Part shown: piece by piece, positions 37,732 through 45,907 of the stretch
Layout: every line of letters begins with the position of its first letter
How positions within the stretch are numbered: the stretch's first letter is position 1
Source of the DNA: Nitrospirota bacterium
Lineage (GTDB): Bacteria > Nitrospirota > UBA9217
Direction: 5' to 3'
Assembly (NCBI GenBank): GCA_023229435.1
Contig: JALNZF010000017.1
Span: 1-64,000 of the forward strand
DNA length: 64,000 bases
The notes under the pieces: model-generated
Told to the model about the DNA's origin: nothing
What the model saw: only the letters and a program-made list of their open reading frames with translations
The model's database searches: none
Position numbers and translations under genes: made by a program

Positions 37732-38793
37732 TTATTTCTTCGACACCGGTGGAATGACTTCAGCGGGCGCCTCAGGCCCGAGCAAGAGCGCGATCCATCG
37801 TGTGCTTTCATTGTTCTCGCATGCGAACTTCAGCGTCATGGTAAGCGGTATGCAAAGGACCATGCCGACCGGACCAAGCAGGCTGCCCCAAAAGATCAAC
37901 GAGAGAAAGACAACCAGCGTGGACAGCCCGAGCTTCCGCCCCATGAGCCTTGTTTCGATCACATTGTCAAGGATGAAGTTAATGGCCATATATCCCGCGG
38001 TTGCCATGAGGGCGCTGCCTGGCCCTAATTGGATAAGGGCCAGAAGGACCGCGGGGATCGCGGCGATCGTGGATCCGACATTCGGCACATAGTTGAGCAG
38101 AAATGCCAGGAAGCCCCAGAGAATGGGAAAGTCCACGCCGAGGATGGACAGCCAGATTCCTACCAGGATCCCCGTGGCCAGGCTGATGAGCGTCTTGATG
38201 GCCATGTAGCGTTCAATATCACCGACGAACCTCGTGAACTGGGGGAATACCTGCCGAGTATCGCCGAGAACAGCGCGGAGCTTGACGGGAAAGCTTGAGG
38301 CCTCGAACAGGATGAAGGCCACGGTGAGCAGGATCAAAACAATGTCCGAAAGCGCCGAACCCAACCCCGCGAACAAGCGGGCGGTCAGGCTCATCACCGC
38401 CCCTGGATTGACATATCCAAGCAGGACCTTGTCCATGCCCCGAATGCCTTTGGTCGCTAAAAACGACTTGAATGTCGAGACTTGCTCCTGTAACCGGGTC
38501 TGATAGACAGGCAACTCGGTGTAAAAACTGTTGATGGACGCGCCGACGATCGCGCCGACGATCAGCAGGATGAAGACCATGCCGGTCACCACGATCAAGA
38601 CCGCAACGATGGAGGGAATGCGTTTCCGCTCGAGCCAGAGTACCGGCGGCGTCCCGAGCAGGGCGAGAAAAACGGCGACCAGAAACGACACCAGGACCGA
38701 CTGCGCCTGATTGATGCCCCCGATAATGATCACGAGCGCAGCCGCGATGACGAGGAAGCGAAATCCCCGTTGCGTGTTACTCTGTGCTGTCAT
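37732..38793 (-). CDS. AI-2E family transporter (copy 1)
   Basis: A 353-residue inner-membrane protein with about eight helices: a paired start (FLVIAAALVIIIGGI, LVSFLVAVFLALLG), a soluble middle, then GILVGIWLSILGVDFPILWGFLAFLLNYVPNVG and a C-terminal membrane block. This is the AI-2E (YdiK/TqsA) family; members export autoinducer-2 or act as Na+/H+ antiporters. It is a tandem duplicate of 38894-39970. Upstream sequences (AAGAGGTATTTGTCC before the ATG and repeat C) are duplicated too. ATG 38793 is preferred over TTG 38799. Confidence 0.92.
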   Translation of the reverse strand: MTAQSNTQRGFRFLVIAAALVIIIGGINQAQSVLVSFLVAVFLALLGTPPVLWLERKRIPSIVAVLIVVTGMVFILLIVGAIVGASINSFYTELPVYQTRLQEQVSTFKSFLATKGIRGMDKVLLGYVNPGAVMSLTARLFAGLGSALSDIVLILLTVAFILFEASSFPVKLRAVLGDTRQVFPQFTRFVGDIERYMAIKTLISLATGILVGIWLSILGVDFPILWGFLAFLLNYVPNVGSTIAAIPAVLLALIQLGPGSALMATAGYMAINFILDNVIETRLMGRKLGLSTLVVFLSLIFWGSLLGPVGMVLCIPLTMTLKFACENNESTRWIALLLGPEAPAEVIPPVSKK

Positions 38794-38816
38794 GGACAAA
38801 TACCTCTTTCCCGAGC

Positions 38817-38902
38817 GCGGCCTTTGGCCGCAACCAACGGCAACGGATAACGGTTACGATGCCCGTATCGGCAACCGTCTTGCGGTAACGTCTTTAAGAC
38901 GG
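38817..38902. repeat. repeat family C, copy 2
   Basis: Plus orientation: the hairpin GCGGCCTTTGGCCGC, then AACCAACGG, ACGATGCCCGTATCGG and CTTGCGGTAACGTCTTTAAG. It is truncated after AAGACGGATCGG. It lies between the two AI-2E genes, within the duplicated unit. Confidence 0.8.
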
Positions 38903-39970
38903 ATCGGTTCCTTTTTTATACACCGGTGGAATGCTTCCCGCGGGCGCCTCGGACGCGAGCAAAACAGCGATCCATCGTGTGCTTTTATTGTTCTCGCATG
39001 CGAACTTCAGCGTCATGGTAAACGGTATGCACAGGACCACACCGATCAGTCCAAGCAGGCTTCCCCAAACGACCAGCGAGATAAATACGACCAGCGTGGA
39101 CAGGCCGAGCTTCCGCCCCATGACCCTCGGTTCGACCACGTTGCCGAGTATGAAATTAACAGCCACAAATCCGGCGGCGGTGAGCGCGGCAGTGCCGGTG
39201 CCGAGTTGGACAAGGGCGACAATGACCGCGGGGATCGCGGCGATGATCGAGCCGACATTGGGTATATAATGGAGCAGAAAGGCCAGAAAACCCCAGAGAA
39301 CGGGAGAATCCACGCCGAGGATGGTGAGCCATATCCCGATCAGAACACCCGCGGTCAGGCTGATCCACGTCTTGATGAACATATAGCGCTTGATATCATC
39401 GACGAACCTCGTGACCTGGGGAAACGCCTGCTGAGGATCGCCGAGGACAGCGCGGAGCTTGATGGGAAAACTTGAGGCTTCAAGCAGGATGAACGTCACG
39501 GTGAGCAGGATCAGGACGATGTTCGAGAGCGCCGAGCCCGCTCCCCCGATCATCTCGACAAACAGCTTCATTGCCGCGCCGGGATCGACATACTCGAGCA
39601 GTGCCTTGTCCGTAACGCGGATGCCTTTCTTTGCCAGCAGCGGCTGGAGTTCCGCGACCCGTTCCTGTATGCGTTGTTGATAGGAAGGCATGGCATTGAT
39701 AAAGTTGTTGAGGGACGTGCCTACAAATCCACCGACGATCACCAGGATGGCGATCATGCCTGCCACCACGAGCAGCACCGCCACAACCGAGGGAATGCGT
39801 TTCCGTTCGAGCCAGAGCACCGGCGGCGTCCCGAGCAGCGCGAGGAAAACAGCGACAAGGAACGACACCAGGACCGACTGCGCCTGATAGATGCCCGCGA
39901 TGATGATCACAAGCGCAGCCGCGATGACAAGGAAGCGAAATCCCCATTGAGCATTACTCTGTTCAGTCAT
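38894..39970 (-). CDS. AI-2E family transporter (copy 2)
   Basis: A 358-residue paralogue of the 37732 gene, closely matching along its whole length. The two differ chiefly in a middle soluble segment (NFINAMPSYQQRIQERVAE against NSFYTELPVYQTRLQEQVST) and the C-terminal tail (a few extra residues, KKGTDPS). The preserved 5' flank and gene order show a simple tandem duplication of gene plus repeat C, followed by divergence. The 3' end overlaps the edge of repeat C copy 2. Confidence 0.92.
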   Translation of the reverse strand: MTEQSNAQWGFRFLVIAAALVIIIAGIYQAQSVLVSFLVAVFLALLGTPPVLWLERKRIPSVVAVLLVVAGMIAILVIVGGFVGTSLNNFINAMPSYQQRIQERVAELQPLLAKKGIRVTDKALLEYVDPGAAMKLFVEMIGGAGSALSNIVLILLTVTFILLEASSFPIKLRAVLGDPQQAFPQVTRFVDDIKRYMFIKTWISLTAGVLIGIWLTILGVDSPVLWGFLAFLLHYIPNVGSIIAAIPAVIVALVQLGTGTAALTAAGFVAVNFILGNVVEPRVMGRKLGLSTLVVFISLVVWGSLLGLIGVVLCIPFTMTLKFACENNKSTRWIAVLLASEAPAGSIPPVYKKGTDPS

Positions 39971-40368
39971 GGACAAATACCTCTTTTCATAACATGGCCT
40001 TTAGCCGCAATCAACGGCAACGTATAACGGTTGCGATGCCCGTATCGGATAAATGATCGTCAATCGTCTCTCGGTAGCGATGCCCGTATCGGTAAACGTC
40101 TTGCGGTAACGTCTTTTTGACGAATGACGTCTCCGAACGACGAAACGGGCCTCGTGACCCTTCGACGACAGACGAGCAATATGGAGCCTCGTTACCGTTG
40201 CCGAATGATAAACCCCTCCGAACACCGGGTGTAATCGTCAGGGAACTCTTTTCGGCAAGACCCCTGTCATCGCTGTTCACGTTCGTATTGAGAATAAATC
40301 AACCTTTCCGACATTCATATATTTCCTCAAATCGACCATTTGTGATTTGAAGATTTGAAAATCCAGGA
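39971..40368. repeat. repeat family C, copy 3 (compound) and gene-free space
   Basis: From about 39996 to 40160: TTAGCCGCAATCAACGG, then GCGATGCCCGTATCGG twice (about 40032 and 40077), TAAACGTCTTGCGGTAACG and GACGTCTCCGAACGACGA. The doubled GATGCCCG unit marks an internal duplication. The rest of the 398-base space, to 40368, shows no gene. Confidence 0.75.
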
Positions 40369-41037
40369 TTACCGCTTTCGCGTGAATGACGGAAAAGATA
40401 ACACTGCCGATCTCAGCATTGGCCAGCCCTTGACGGCAAAGACCACGGACAGGCACAGACACAAACCCACGCTCAGGCCGACCGACACGAAGGAAAGCGC
40501 GAACGCCGCAAGGTACATCAGCGGCGCGTATCGGTATTGCATGGTGATCTGCCGGATTTCCCTGTCGTCCACGTTCTGCGCAAGAAGCCTTCCGTTCTTT
40601 GACGCGTGATGCCACAAGCCCTTGAACGCAAATGCGGTCGCGGCGTAGGTGCCGGCAAAGACCGCTCCCGCAGCCGTGGCTTCGGGGTGCAGGAGGTATT
40701 CCGCAAGCAGGGACGTCGGAAAGGGCATGATCGTTATGAACAGAAGCAGGAGGCCGTTCCAGTACAGGAAGGTATGATCGGTTCTCTGGATAAAGCTGAA
40801 GATACGGTGATGATTTACCCACTTGGCAAAAATCGTAATGAAGCTTGTCACGAAGGCAAGGTAATGAGGCCACAGTTTTATCAACATTGAACCGAGGCTG
40901 ACGCCTTCGCCAAGTTCGTTGGCCTTCGGCACCGTGATCCCGAGAACCAGCAGCGTTATGGCAATGGCGAATACGCCGTCGCTGAACGCCTCGATTCTCA
41001 CTGTTTCGTTTCGTTCGAACGTCGCCGGCATGTTCAT
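40369..41037 (-). CDS. TMEM175 (DUF1211) family membrane protein
   Basis: A 222-residue protein with six helices. It carries the TMEM175 opening RIEAFSDGVFAIAITLLVL, including the FSDG motif, then KWVNHHRIFSFIQRTDHTFLYWNGLLLL. Bacterial TMEM175 proteins are tetrameric potassium channels. I prefer ATG 41037, since the longer frame to 41166 would overlap the lipoprotein gene. The ribosome-binding site is weak. Confidence 0.88.
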   Translation of the reverse strand: MNMPATFERNETVRIEAFSDGVFAIAITLLVLGITVPKANELGEGVSLGSMLIKLWPHYLAFVTSFITIFAKWVNHHRIFSFIQRTDHTFLYWNGLLLLFITIMPFPTSLLAEYLLHPEATAAGAVFAGTYAATAFAFKGLWHHASKNGRLLAQNVDDREIRQITMQYRYAPLMYLAAFALSFVSVGLSVGLCLCLSVVFAVKGWPMLRSAVLSFPSFTRKR

Positions 41038-41128
41038 GATATTCTCAGGTGTTAATTCTTTTGTCTTGACGACGATATCAGCGTTAACAATTCCATCCGG
41101 CTGCTTCAATCCGTGCGCTTCGACAAGG

Positions 41129-41314
41129 CTATTTCCCCTTGACGTCATCCTGGATTTTCTTTCCAACCTTTTCGACCTGCTCTCCGCCTTTTTCCACCGT
41201 CTTGTCGATTTTCTTGCCGGCGCGCTCCAGCGGGCCCTCTTGACAACCGGATATCCCCACCAGCAGTACGCTCATGACCAGCGCTGCGATGACACTCTTT
41301 CTCATGTTCATCAT
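41129..41314 (-). CDS. small entericidin-like lipoprotein
   Basis: A 61-residue protein: signal sequence, lipobox GISGC, then a helical repeat of Gly, Lys and Glu (ERAGKKIDKTVEKGGEQVEKVGKKIQDDVKG). The lipid-anchored amphipathic helix resembles entericidin/EcnB-like and small YdcA-type stress lipoproteins. ATG 41314 sits 6 bases after GGAG; an upstream ATG overlaps that site. It is 92 bases upstream of the TMEM175 gene. Confidence 0.8.
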   Translation of the reverse strand: MMNMRKSVIAALVMSVLLVGISGCQEGPLERAGKKIDKTVEKGGEQVEKVGKKIQDDVKGK

Positions 41315-41358
41315 GTGCATCTCCTTTTGTAAAATTAATTTATCCCCATATCGTTTGA

Positions 41359-41496
41359 TCAGCCATCATGTCTTTTCAACACCGCGGCTTCTATCACCTG
41401 CGTTTTTACATAGTCCAGATATTTCTGCATATCCTCGCTGGTCCAGTCTGGAGGCTGCTTGCCTGTTTGTGTTATAAATTGATCCAGCAATTCCAT
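41359..41496 (-). CDS. 45-residue conserved-looking small protein
   Basis: MELLDQFITQTGKQPPDWTS then EDMQKYLDYVKTQVIEAAVL and KRHDG. The ribosome-binding site GGAGGAGAG lies directly upstream of ATG 41496. The sequence is compact, helical and carries W and several charged residues, unlike a random frame. I recognise no family. It lies between the lipoprotein and the YgiN-like gene, with good spacing for a transcript shared with both. Confidence 0.7.
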   Translation of the reverse strand: MELLDQFITQTGKQPPDWTSEDMQKYLDYVKTQVIEAAVLKRHDG

Positions 41497-41617
41497 AGAT
41501 TCTCTCCTCCATCAGACGCCTGACCGGCCCGGTCCCAAAAAGCCGCGCCTGTTTCGTGATCAACAGCATTCCCGGGATCGTGCCGCCCGACAATCCGTTC
41601 AACCCGTTTTTCTGCTC

Positions 41618-41938
41618 TCACGCCCGCGCCGCTTGTATTGCCTCCAACCCTGCTGTGGACGCGATGGTGTTGAACCTGATGTCCGGCTCCACGCGGAGCA
41701 GTCTCATTGCCCCGTTCAAAACATTGAAATGGTCGGACCGCAGATGGTTTTCCAGATCATCTCTGGTCTGCCACTGTTCCTCGAAGTACAAGATGCTTTC
41801 ATCCTCCATATCCACGTAGCAATTGCAGCTTACGCAGCCGCGCTCGCGACGGATCGGCCCAAGAATCGCTCTGACCGTTTGAAGGACTTCCTTCCGTTTT
41901 TCAACAGGCACTTTCATTTTTATGGTGGTTTCTATCAT
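41618..41938 (-). CDS. antibiotic biosynthesis monooxygenase (YgiN-like) protein
   Basis: A 106-residue ABM-fold protein: MKVPVEKRKEVLQTVRAI, ERGCVSCNCYVDMED, then ILYFEEQWQTRDDLENHLRSD. Proteins of this fold include quinol monooxygenase YgiN and haem-degrading IsdG. A Cys pair (GCVSCNC) is unusual for the family and is only partly kept in the paralogue at 59904 (GCINYC). AAGGAG precedes the ATG. Confidence 0.85.
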   Translation of the reverse strand: MIETTIKMKVPVEKRKEVLQTVRAILGPIRRERGCVSCNCYVDMEDESILYFEEQWQTRDDLENHLRSDHFNVLNGAMRLLRVEPDIRFNTIASTAGLEAIQAARA

Positions 41939-42081
41939 GGACGATCTCCTTGAGATGTGAAGCGATCGATGGCGCAGAGGACCTTTCCAGGATCACGCAG
42001 CGGCCCGTGCAAACAGCAATAATGGCGGCTGCGGGGAATTTTCCATAAATGATCTTCGCCCATGTCTCATGCCCCCATCGA

Positions 42082-42231
42082 CTATATGACTTTTCGCCCC
42101 TGAATGACTCGTATCAACACCACTACAATGGCGATCACGATCAAAATATGGATGAACCCGCCCATCGTGTAACTGCTCACCATCCCCAGCAACCACAGAA
42201 TTATCAGTATCACCGCGATTGTCCACAACAT
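42082..42231 (-). CDS. lmo0937-family small membrane protein
   Basis: A 49-residue protein: MLWTIAVILIILWLLGMVSS, YTMGGFIHIL, and a second hydrophobic stretch ending VIQGRKVI. The two helices around SSYTMGG are the lmo0937-family signature; function is unknown, though homologues are often stress-induced. It is almost identical in pattern to 45736-45885, which has VVVGFLQGRRPG at its end. GGAGG precedes the ATG. Confidence 0.82.
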   Translation of the reverse strand: MLWTIAVILIILWLLGMVSSYTMGGFIHILIVIAIVVVLIRVIQGRKVI

Positions 42232-42319
42232 TTGGTCCTCCTTCCGGACGCCCTTCAATCCGTTTATGTTAGTAACGCGTTTGGTGACCAGGTACTTTCG
42301 ACCGTTTTCCCGCTTCCGC

Positions 42320-42610
42320 TCATTTAAACCTCGAGCTCGCGTCGTGGTAGGCGGTCTTCACATCATCCCAGGCTTTTTCCGCGCCTGCCTTGAGGTCTTC
42401 CCATGCCTCATCGCCGGCGGCCTTCAATTCCCGCAGCTTCACCTTGGCCTCATTCTGCTTGTCTTGCAGGGCGTCGATGGCCTTATAGTATTCGATCTTC
42501 GCCTCGGCCTTGGCCTTGTCCGCCTTTGCCTTGAGCAGCTCGATCTGCGCGCTCCATTCCTTTACCTGCGCATCGAGCTTTTCTTCGTACCCTTTCCGTC
42601 TGTCCTTCAT
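42320..42610 (-). CDS. small coiled-coil protein
   Basis: A 96-residue protein composed almost entirely of one charged helix (KGYEEKLDAQVKEWSAQIEL, then KAKADKAKAEAKIEYYKAI) and ending WDDVKTAYHDASSRFK. Small coiled-coil proteins of this kind (sll1863-like) occur in stress gene clusters. ATG 42610 is preferred because GGAGG lies eight bases upstream; GTG 42619 is the longer alternative. No signal peptide. Confidence 0.75.
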   Translation of the reverse strand: MKDRRKGYEEKLDAQVKEWSAQIELLKAKADKAKAEAKIEYYKAIDALQDKQNEAKVKLRELKAAGDEAWEDLKAGAEKAWDDVKTAYHDASSRFK

Positions 42611-42646
42611 GGCAGCCACCTCCTGAATTGTGCTGTTTTGACTTTC

Positions 42647-42868
42647 TCAGTTATTTTTTCTTCCCGTTGCCAGCAGCACGATGCCGCCTACGAGCGCAAT
42701 TGCGCCCACGATCGGAGGCAGCGGAAGCGTTCTCGTCCTCTCAGCCGTCATGTGCACCGGACCGAGATCGACGACCTTCTCTCTGGTCGTGAAGTCAATG
42801 CCCTGATACGCAAAGGCCACGATCCCGACAACAATGAGGATGATGCCTAACAGCGTGTTTGTTTTCAT
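42647..42868 (-). CDS. DUF3185 small membrane protein
   Basis: A 73-residue protein with two hydrophobic helices (about 4-22 and 50-68) and the DUF3185 pattern GIILIVVGIVAFAYQGI, TTREKVVDLGP, PLPPIVGAIALVGGIVLL. Function unknown; it is often near CsbD or BON stress genes. AGGGGCGCC precedes the ATG. Confidence 0.85.
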   Translation of the reverse strand: MKTNTLLGIILIVVGIVAFAYQGIDFTTREKVVDLGPVHMTAERTRTLPLPPIVGAIALVGGIVLLATGRKNN

Positions 42869-42892
42869 TTGGCGCCCCTTCCCTGCTCAGAC

Positions 42893-42931
42893 CGTAATGT
42901 CAACATCTAACCACAGAATCCACAGAGGACT
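42893..42931. repeat. repeat family B, copy 4 (left arm)
   Basis: CGTAATGTCAACATCTAACC followed by ACAGAATCCACAGAGG. A degenerate right side (TGTGCCCTCTATTAAC) appears near 42984. It occupies the 221-base space between the DUF3185 start and the DUF3309 stop, where no gene is visible. Confidence 0.7.
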
Positions 42932-43089
42932 TCTTGAGTATCCGGGATACGGGATATAAACGTCCTTGAAATTGCCTCCCCCTCTGTGCCCTCTATTAAC
43001 AGCGCTTTTAACGCTTTCTTCGTTCCTCCAAAACCAGTGAGAGCACAGAGCGTGTTGAATAAGCAGTCTTCTCATACTTTAAAATCTTT

Positions 43090-43242
43090 TCAGATCCGCC
43101 CAAGGAGCAACAGGATGATCAGGATCATAAGGACAAATCCGAGACCGCCGCTGGGATAGTATCCCCAGCTCCTGCTGTGAGGCCAGGTGGGTAGTGCGCC
43201 CACCACTATGAGGACTAATAAGATGATCAGTATCAGACCCAT
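43090..43242 (-). CDS. DUF3309 small membrane protein
   Basis: A 50-residue protein: MGLILIILLVLIVVGALPTW, PHSRSWGYYPSGGLGFVLMI, LIILLLLGRI. The PTWPHSRSWGYYPSGGLG centre is the DUF3309 signature. Two helices flank a Tyr/Ser/Gly-rich loop. AAAGGAG precedes the ATG, and a leader repeat L lies directly upstream (43255-43290). Function is unknown. Confidence 0.85.
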   Translation of the reverse strand: MGLILIILLVLIVVGALPTWPHSRSWGYYPSGGLGFVLMILIILLLLGRI

Positions 43243-43254
43243 GTCTTTTCTCCT

Positions 43255-43290
43255 TTCCGATTGCTCAGGCCGGTTGCCCACGCGCTCATC
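43255..43290 (-). repeat. leader repeat L, copy 1
   Basis: On the minus strand: GATGAGCGCGTGGGCAACCG, then GCCTGAGCAATCGGAA. It lies directly upstream of the ribosome-binding site of the DUF3309 gene. Copies 2 and 3 are at 44248-44280 and 45908-45940. Confidence 0.7.
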
Positions 43291-43320
43291 GTAATTCTTC
43301 CGAATGGAATGAACTCCAGG

Positions 43321-43467
43321 TTACGGATGCGGAGGCATAGGCAGGTGTCCATGCCTCGGTCCGCCTGGTCCTCGTGGTCCTCCTGGTCCAACCGGAACAA
43401 AGCATGATGAAAGAGCAAGTAACGACACCACTACAAGTATTGCCACTAATATCCCTGTTTTTTTCAT
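43321..43467 (-). CDS. small Pro/Gly-rich lipoprotein
   Basis: A 48-residue protein: signal sequence, lipobox ALSSC, then VPVGPGGPRGPGGPRHGH and a short His/Pro tail. It is repetitive at the DNA level (GGTCCTCCTGG units), and may bind metals or form an unstructured outer tail. ATG 43467 is preferred with GGAGATAC upstream; the longer frame to 43527 has no signal peptide at its start. Confidence 0.7.
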   Translation of the reverse strand: MKKTGILVAILVVVSLLALSSCFVPVGPGGPRGPGGPRHGHLPMPPHP

Positions 43468-43621
43468 GATGTATCTCCTTTTGTTAACGAGCGCTGTCGC
43501 GGAGAGTTGCCACACTCTCCGCTGCACAGCATTCAGTTTTTTAACATCTCAGCAACAGCCTGAAGAACGGCTCTTATCATTATTGCTCCCCGGTCTTCTG
43601 TCTTGTGTTTTATGGAAGACC

Positions 43622-44236
43622 TCAGAGCCGAAAGCCCAGAACGGCTGTCGCCGTAAACCCGTCCAGCTTGACGTCCTGGCCGCCATATGACGGCTTGGCC
43701 CAAAGATATCTCCCCTCCACTCCCAGGAAGGCCGTATCCGTAATATTAAAGTTAATTCCAACCCCTGCATGAAGCCCGTAGGTGATTTTCGACGAACCGC
43801 TGAAACTGCCGAGATTGCCGTTTACTTCCAATTTTGTGAAGTAAGCGCCGATCCCGAACTCACCGTACGGCTCAAAAATCGTCCCGATCGGCACAAGAAC
43901 CTTCCCGGTCGCAAGCACTGGAACGACCTTCAGCTTCGTTTTGCCGGGCTGTGCCTCAGGGGAACCCTCGCTCTCGAAGTACCCGATCCCCAGTTCCATT
44001 GCGAACATTGGGAAAAAGTAATGACCGGCCGCAAGCTCCCCGTTGAATCCGGTCTTGCTGTCCAGGCTTGTTTCGTTCCCATTGTTGAAATTCCTGAGGT
44101 GATATGACTCGCTGGGCGAGTAAACCCCGGCCTTAAGCGCGACGTAGTCCGCGGATTTATCCTGCGCGGATACCGGGGACGTAATACAGATCAAAGCAAC
44201 TGTCAAAACAAGGTACAGAGCATATTTTGCTTTCAT
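43622..44236 (-). CDS. OmpW/OmpX-like outer-membrane beta-barrel
   Basis: A 204-residue protein with a signal peptide (1-24) and an eight-stranded barrel pattern: YVALKAGVYSP, an exposed Asn-rich loop, MELGIGYFESEG, then YGLHAGVGINFNIT and a C-terminal strand ending in Leu. It resembles the small outer-membrane barrels of the OmpA/OmpW type. A leader repeat L lies upstream and AAGGAG precedes the ATG. Confidence 0.85.
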   Translation of the reverse strand: MKAKYALYLVLTVALICITSPVSAQDKSADYVALKAGVYSPSESYHLRNFNNGNETSLDSKTGFNGELAAGHYFFPMFAMELGIGYFESEGSPEAQPGKTKLKVVPVLATGKVLVPIGTIFEPYGEFGIGAYFTKLEVNGNLGSFSGSSKITYGLHAGVGINFNITDTAFLGVEGRYLWAKPSYGGQDVKLDGFTATAVLGFRL

Positions 44237-44247
44237 GTTTATTCTCC

Positions 44248-44280
44248 TTTGCGCTCAGGCCCGTCGCCCACGCGCGCATC
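44248..44280 (-). repeat. leader repeat L, copy 2
   Basis: On the minus strand: GATGCGCGCGTGGGCGACGG followed by GCCTGAGCGCAAA. It lies immediately upstream of the outer-membrane barrel gene's ribosome-binding site. Confidence 0.7.
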
Positions 44281-44312
44281 CGGGATTATTTCAGGTGATT
44301 CTCTATCCCGGC

Positions 44313-45296
44313 CTACGGGTTGGGTTTCTGCGATTCACGTTCGATGACGATCTCGACGCGGCGGTTATTGGCGCGCCCCTCGGGGGAAGCGTTATCGGCG
44401 ATCGGGCTGCCTTTGCCCTTTCCGCGTGCCTGGATGCGTTCGGCAGGGTAGCCTTTCTGCGCAAGGTAATCACGGACCGCTTCGGCCCGACGTTGCGAGA
44501 GCCCCTGGTTGTATGACTCGGAGCCCTGGGAATCAGTGTGCCCCTCCACGATGAGGTTGCGCGTACGGACCGCCATCAACGCCTTGGCCACCTGGTCAAG
44601 CTTCACCTGCGCGGAGGACATCAAGTTCGACTCGTTGGATCGAAAGAGGACGCTCCCGGAAAGCGTGACGACCAGACCACGCTCCTCTTCCCTGACCGCA
44701 GCGAGCTTGGCGAGTTCGGCCATCGCGACGGCCGTCCGTTTCTCGGAGTCGCTCAGGTCCTGCTTCCCCTGCTTCACGAGCTCGGCGTTCGCTTTGTCCT
44801 TGTTTGCCTGTTCTGCGGCCATGGCGGCCAGCGTTTCCGCCTGCCGCTTCTCAACGGCCGCTTTGTCCTTGCTTGCCTGTTCGGCCGCTATCGCCGCAAG
44901 TGTTTCCGCCTGCCGCTTCTCGGCGTCGCTCAGGTCCTGCTTCCCCTGCTTCACGAGCTCGGCTTGTTGCTTCTGAAAATCGGCGTCCGCTTTGTCCTTT
45001 TTTGCCTTGTCGACGGCCGTGGCGCCAATCGCTCCCGCGAGTTCAGCCTTGCGCTGGGCGACATAAGAGAGATCTTTTGTTTTATCCGACCTGGGTTCCT
45101 TCTTGAATGACTGTTCCGCCCGGGAGAGCGCCTCATACGCATTGTGTAATTCCACCGGCGCGAGTTGCGCCGCCGGACCCTCGCTCGCACTCTGGTAGGC
45201 CGCACGAGCGTTGATGAGTTCACCTGGCACCTTGGCTGCGCAGCCGGTGAAGAGCACTACCAGCGTGACGGTGATCAAGAATTGCATCGTTTTCAT
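44313..45296 (-). CDS. DUF4398-OmpA lipoprotein with internal repeats
   Basis: A 327-residue protein with lipobox FTGC, a DUF4398-like helical region (LINARAAYQSA, LSRAEQSFK), then a repeated helical block in which AEKRQAETLAAIAAEQASKD occurs twice and AELVKQGKQDLSD twice (DNA repeats about 44740-44960). An OmpA-like peptidoglycan-binding domain follows (about 215-320, VEGHTDSQG and NNRRVEIV). It ties the outer membrane to peptidoglycan. Only ATG 45296 gives an N-terminal lipoprotein signal, with AAGGAG upstream. Confidence 0.9.
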   Translation of the reverse strand: MKTMQFLITVTLVVLFTGCAAKVPGELINARAAYQSASEGPAAQLAPVELHNAYEALSRAEQSFKKEPRSDKTKDLSYVAQRKAELAGAIGATAVDKAKKDKADADFQKQQAELVKQGKQDLSDAEKRQAETLAAIAAEQASKDKAAVEKRQAETLAAMAAEQANKDKANAELVKQGKQDLSDSEKRTAVAMAELAKLAAVREEERGLVVTLSGSVLFRSNESNLMSSAQVKLDQVAKALMAVRTRNLIVEGHTDSQGSESYNQGLSQRRAEAVRDYLAQKGYPAERIQARGKGKGSPIADNASPEGRANNRRVEIVIERESQKPNP

Positions 45297-45324
45297 AATC
45301 TGCTCCTTTTGGCTCATGATTGGG

Positions 45325-45690
45325 TTATGGGTTGTCTTGCAGGAGTTGGCGCACACGCTCCACTGCTGCCCGTGCCTCCGACTTCTCGGCATCCCCGCGG
45401 GAGAGCGCGACAGCCATCTCAGCGTCGGCTTCGGCCCGCAGAAGCATTGACGCGGCCATCTCCTTTTCGCCTTTCGCGGACAGCTCCTTGGCGCGGTCCA
45501 GTTCCTCCTTGGCTAATTGCAAATGAAGAGAAGCTTGCGGTACTTTGGCCGCCCCGGCCTCCTCGGCTGCGCGGATACCCGACGTAGACGCCTCTGTCCG
45601 TAGCGGGGCGCTTGCGCATCCCGCGATGATTGCGGTGGCCACGACGACCACAGCTAACACCATAATCCCGATCTTGGATACGTGTCTCAT
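45325..45690 (-). CDS. DUF4398 lipoprotein
   Basis: A 121-residue protein with lipobox IIAGC and a DUF4398 helical domain (AAKVPQASLHLQLAKEELDR, MLLRAEADAEMAVALSRG). It is the single-domain relative of the N-terminal part of the OmpA lipoprotein that follows it by 28 bases, and such pairs are common. GAGGAGG precedes the ATG. Confidence 0.88.
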   Translation of the reverse strand: MRHVSKIGIMVLAVVVVATAIIAGCASAPLRTEASTSGIRAAEEAGAAKVPQASLHLQLAKEELDRAKELSAKGEKEMAASMLLRAEADAEMAVALSRGDAEKSEARAAVERVRQLLQDNP

Positions 45691-45735
45691 GTAATCCTCC
45701 TCTTGTCGTCAGCTTGCTTTATGACCTGCCGCAAT

Positions 45736-45885
45736 CTACCCGGGTCTGCGCCCTTGAAGGAACCCGACCACCACCACGACGAGAGCAATTATCAGCAGAA
45801 GGTGAATGAATCCTCCCATGGTGTAACTGCTCACCAGCCCGAGTGCCCACAGAATTATCAGTACCACCGCGATCGTCCACAGCAT
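45736..45885 (-). CDS. lmo0937-family small membrane protein (second)
   Basis: A 49-residue protein, MLWTIAVVLIILWALGLVSS, YTMGGFIHLLLIIALVVVVV, GFLQGRRPG. It is a near copy of 42082-42231. ATG 45885 has AAAAGGAGG upstream. The frame extends back to 45930 through leader repeat L (copy 3), but that part is not expected to be translated. Confidence 0.85.
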   Translation of the reverse strand: MLWTIAVVLIILWALGLVSSYTMGGFIHLLLIIALVVVVVGFLQGRRPG

Positions 45886-45907
45886 TTGATCCTCCTTTTG
45901 CCTTTTG

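Noticed and set aside
42887..43075. 62-residue minus-strand frame after the DUF3185 gene
   Set aside because: It is made of family B repeat sequence and has no good start signal.
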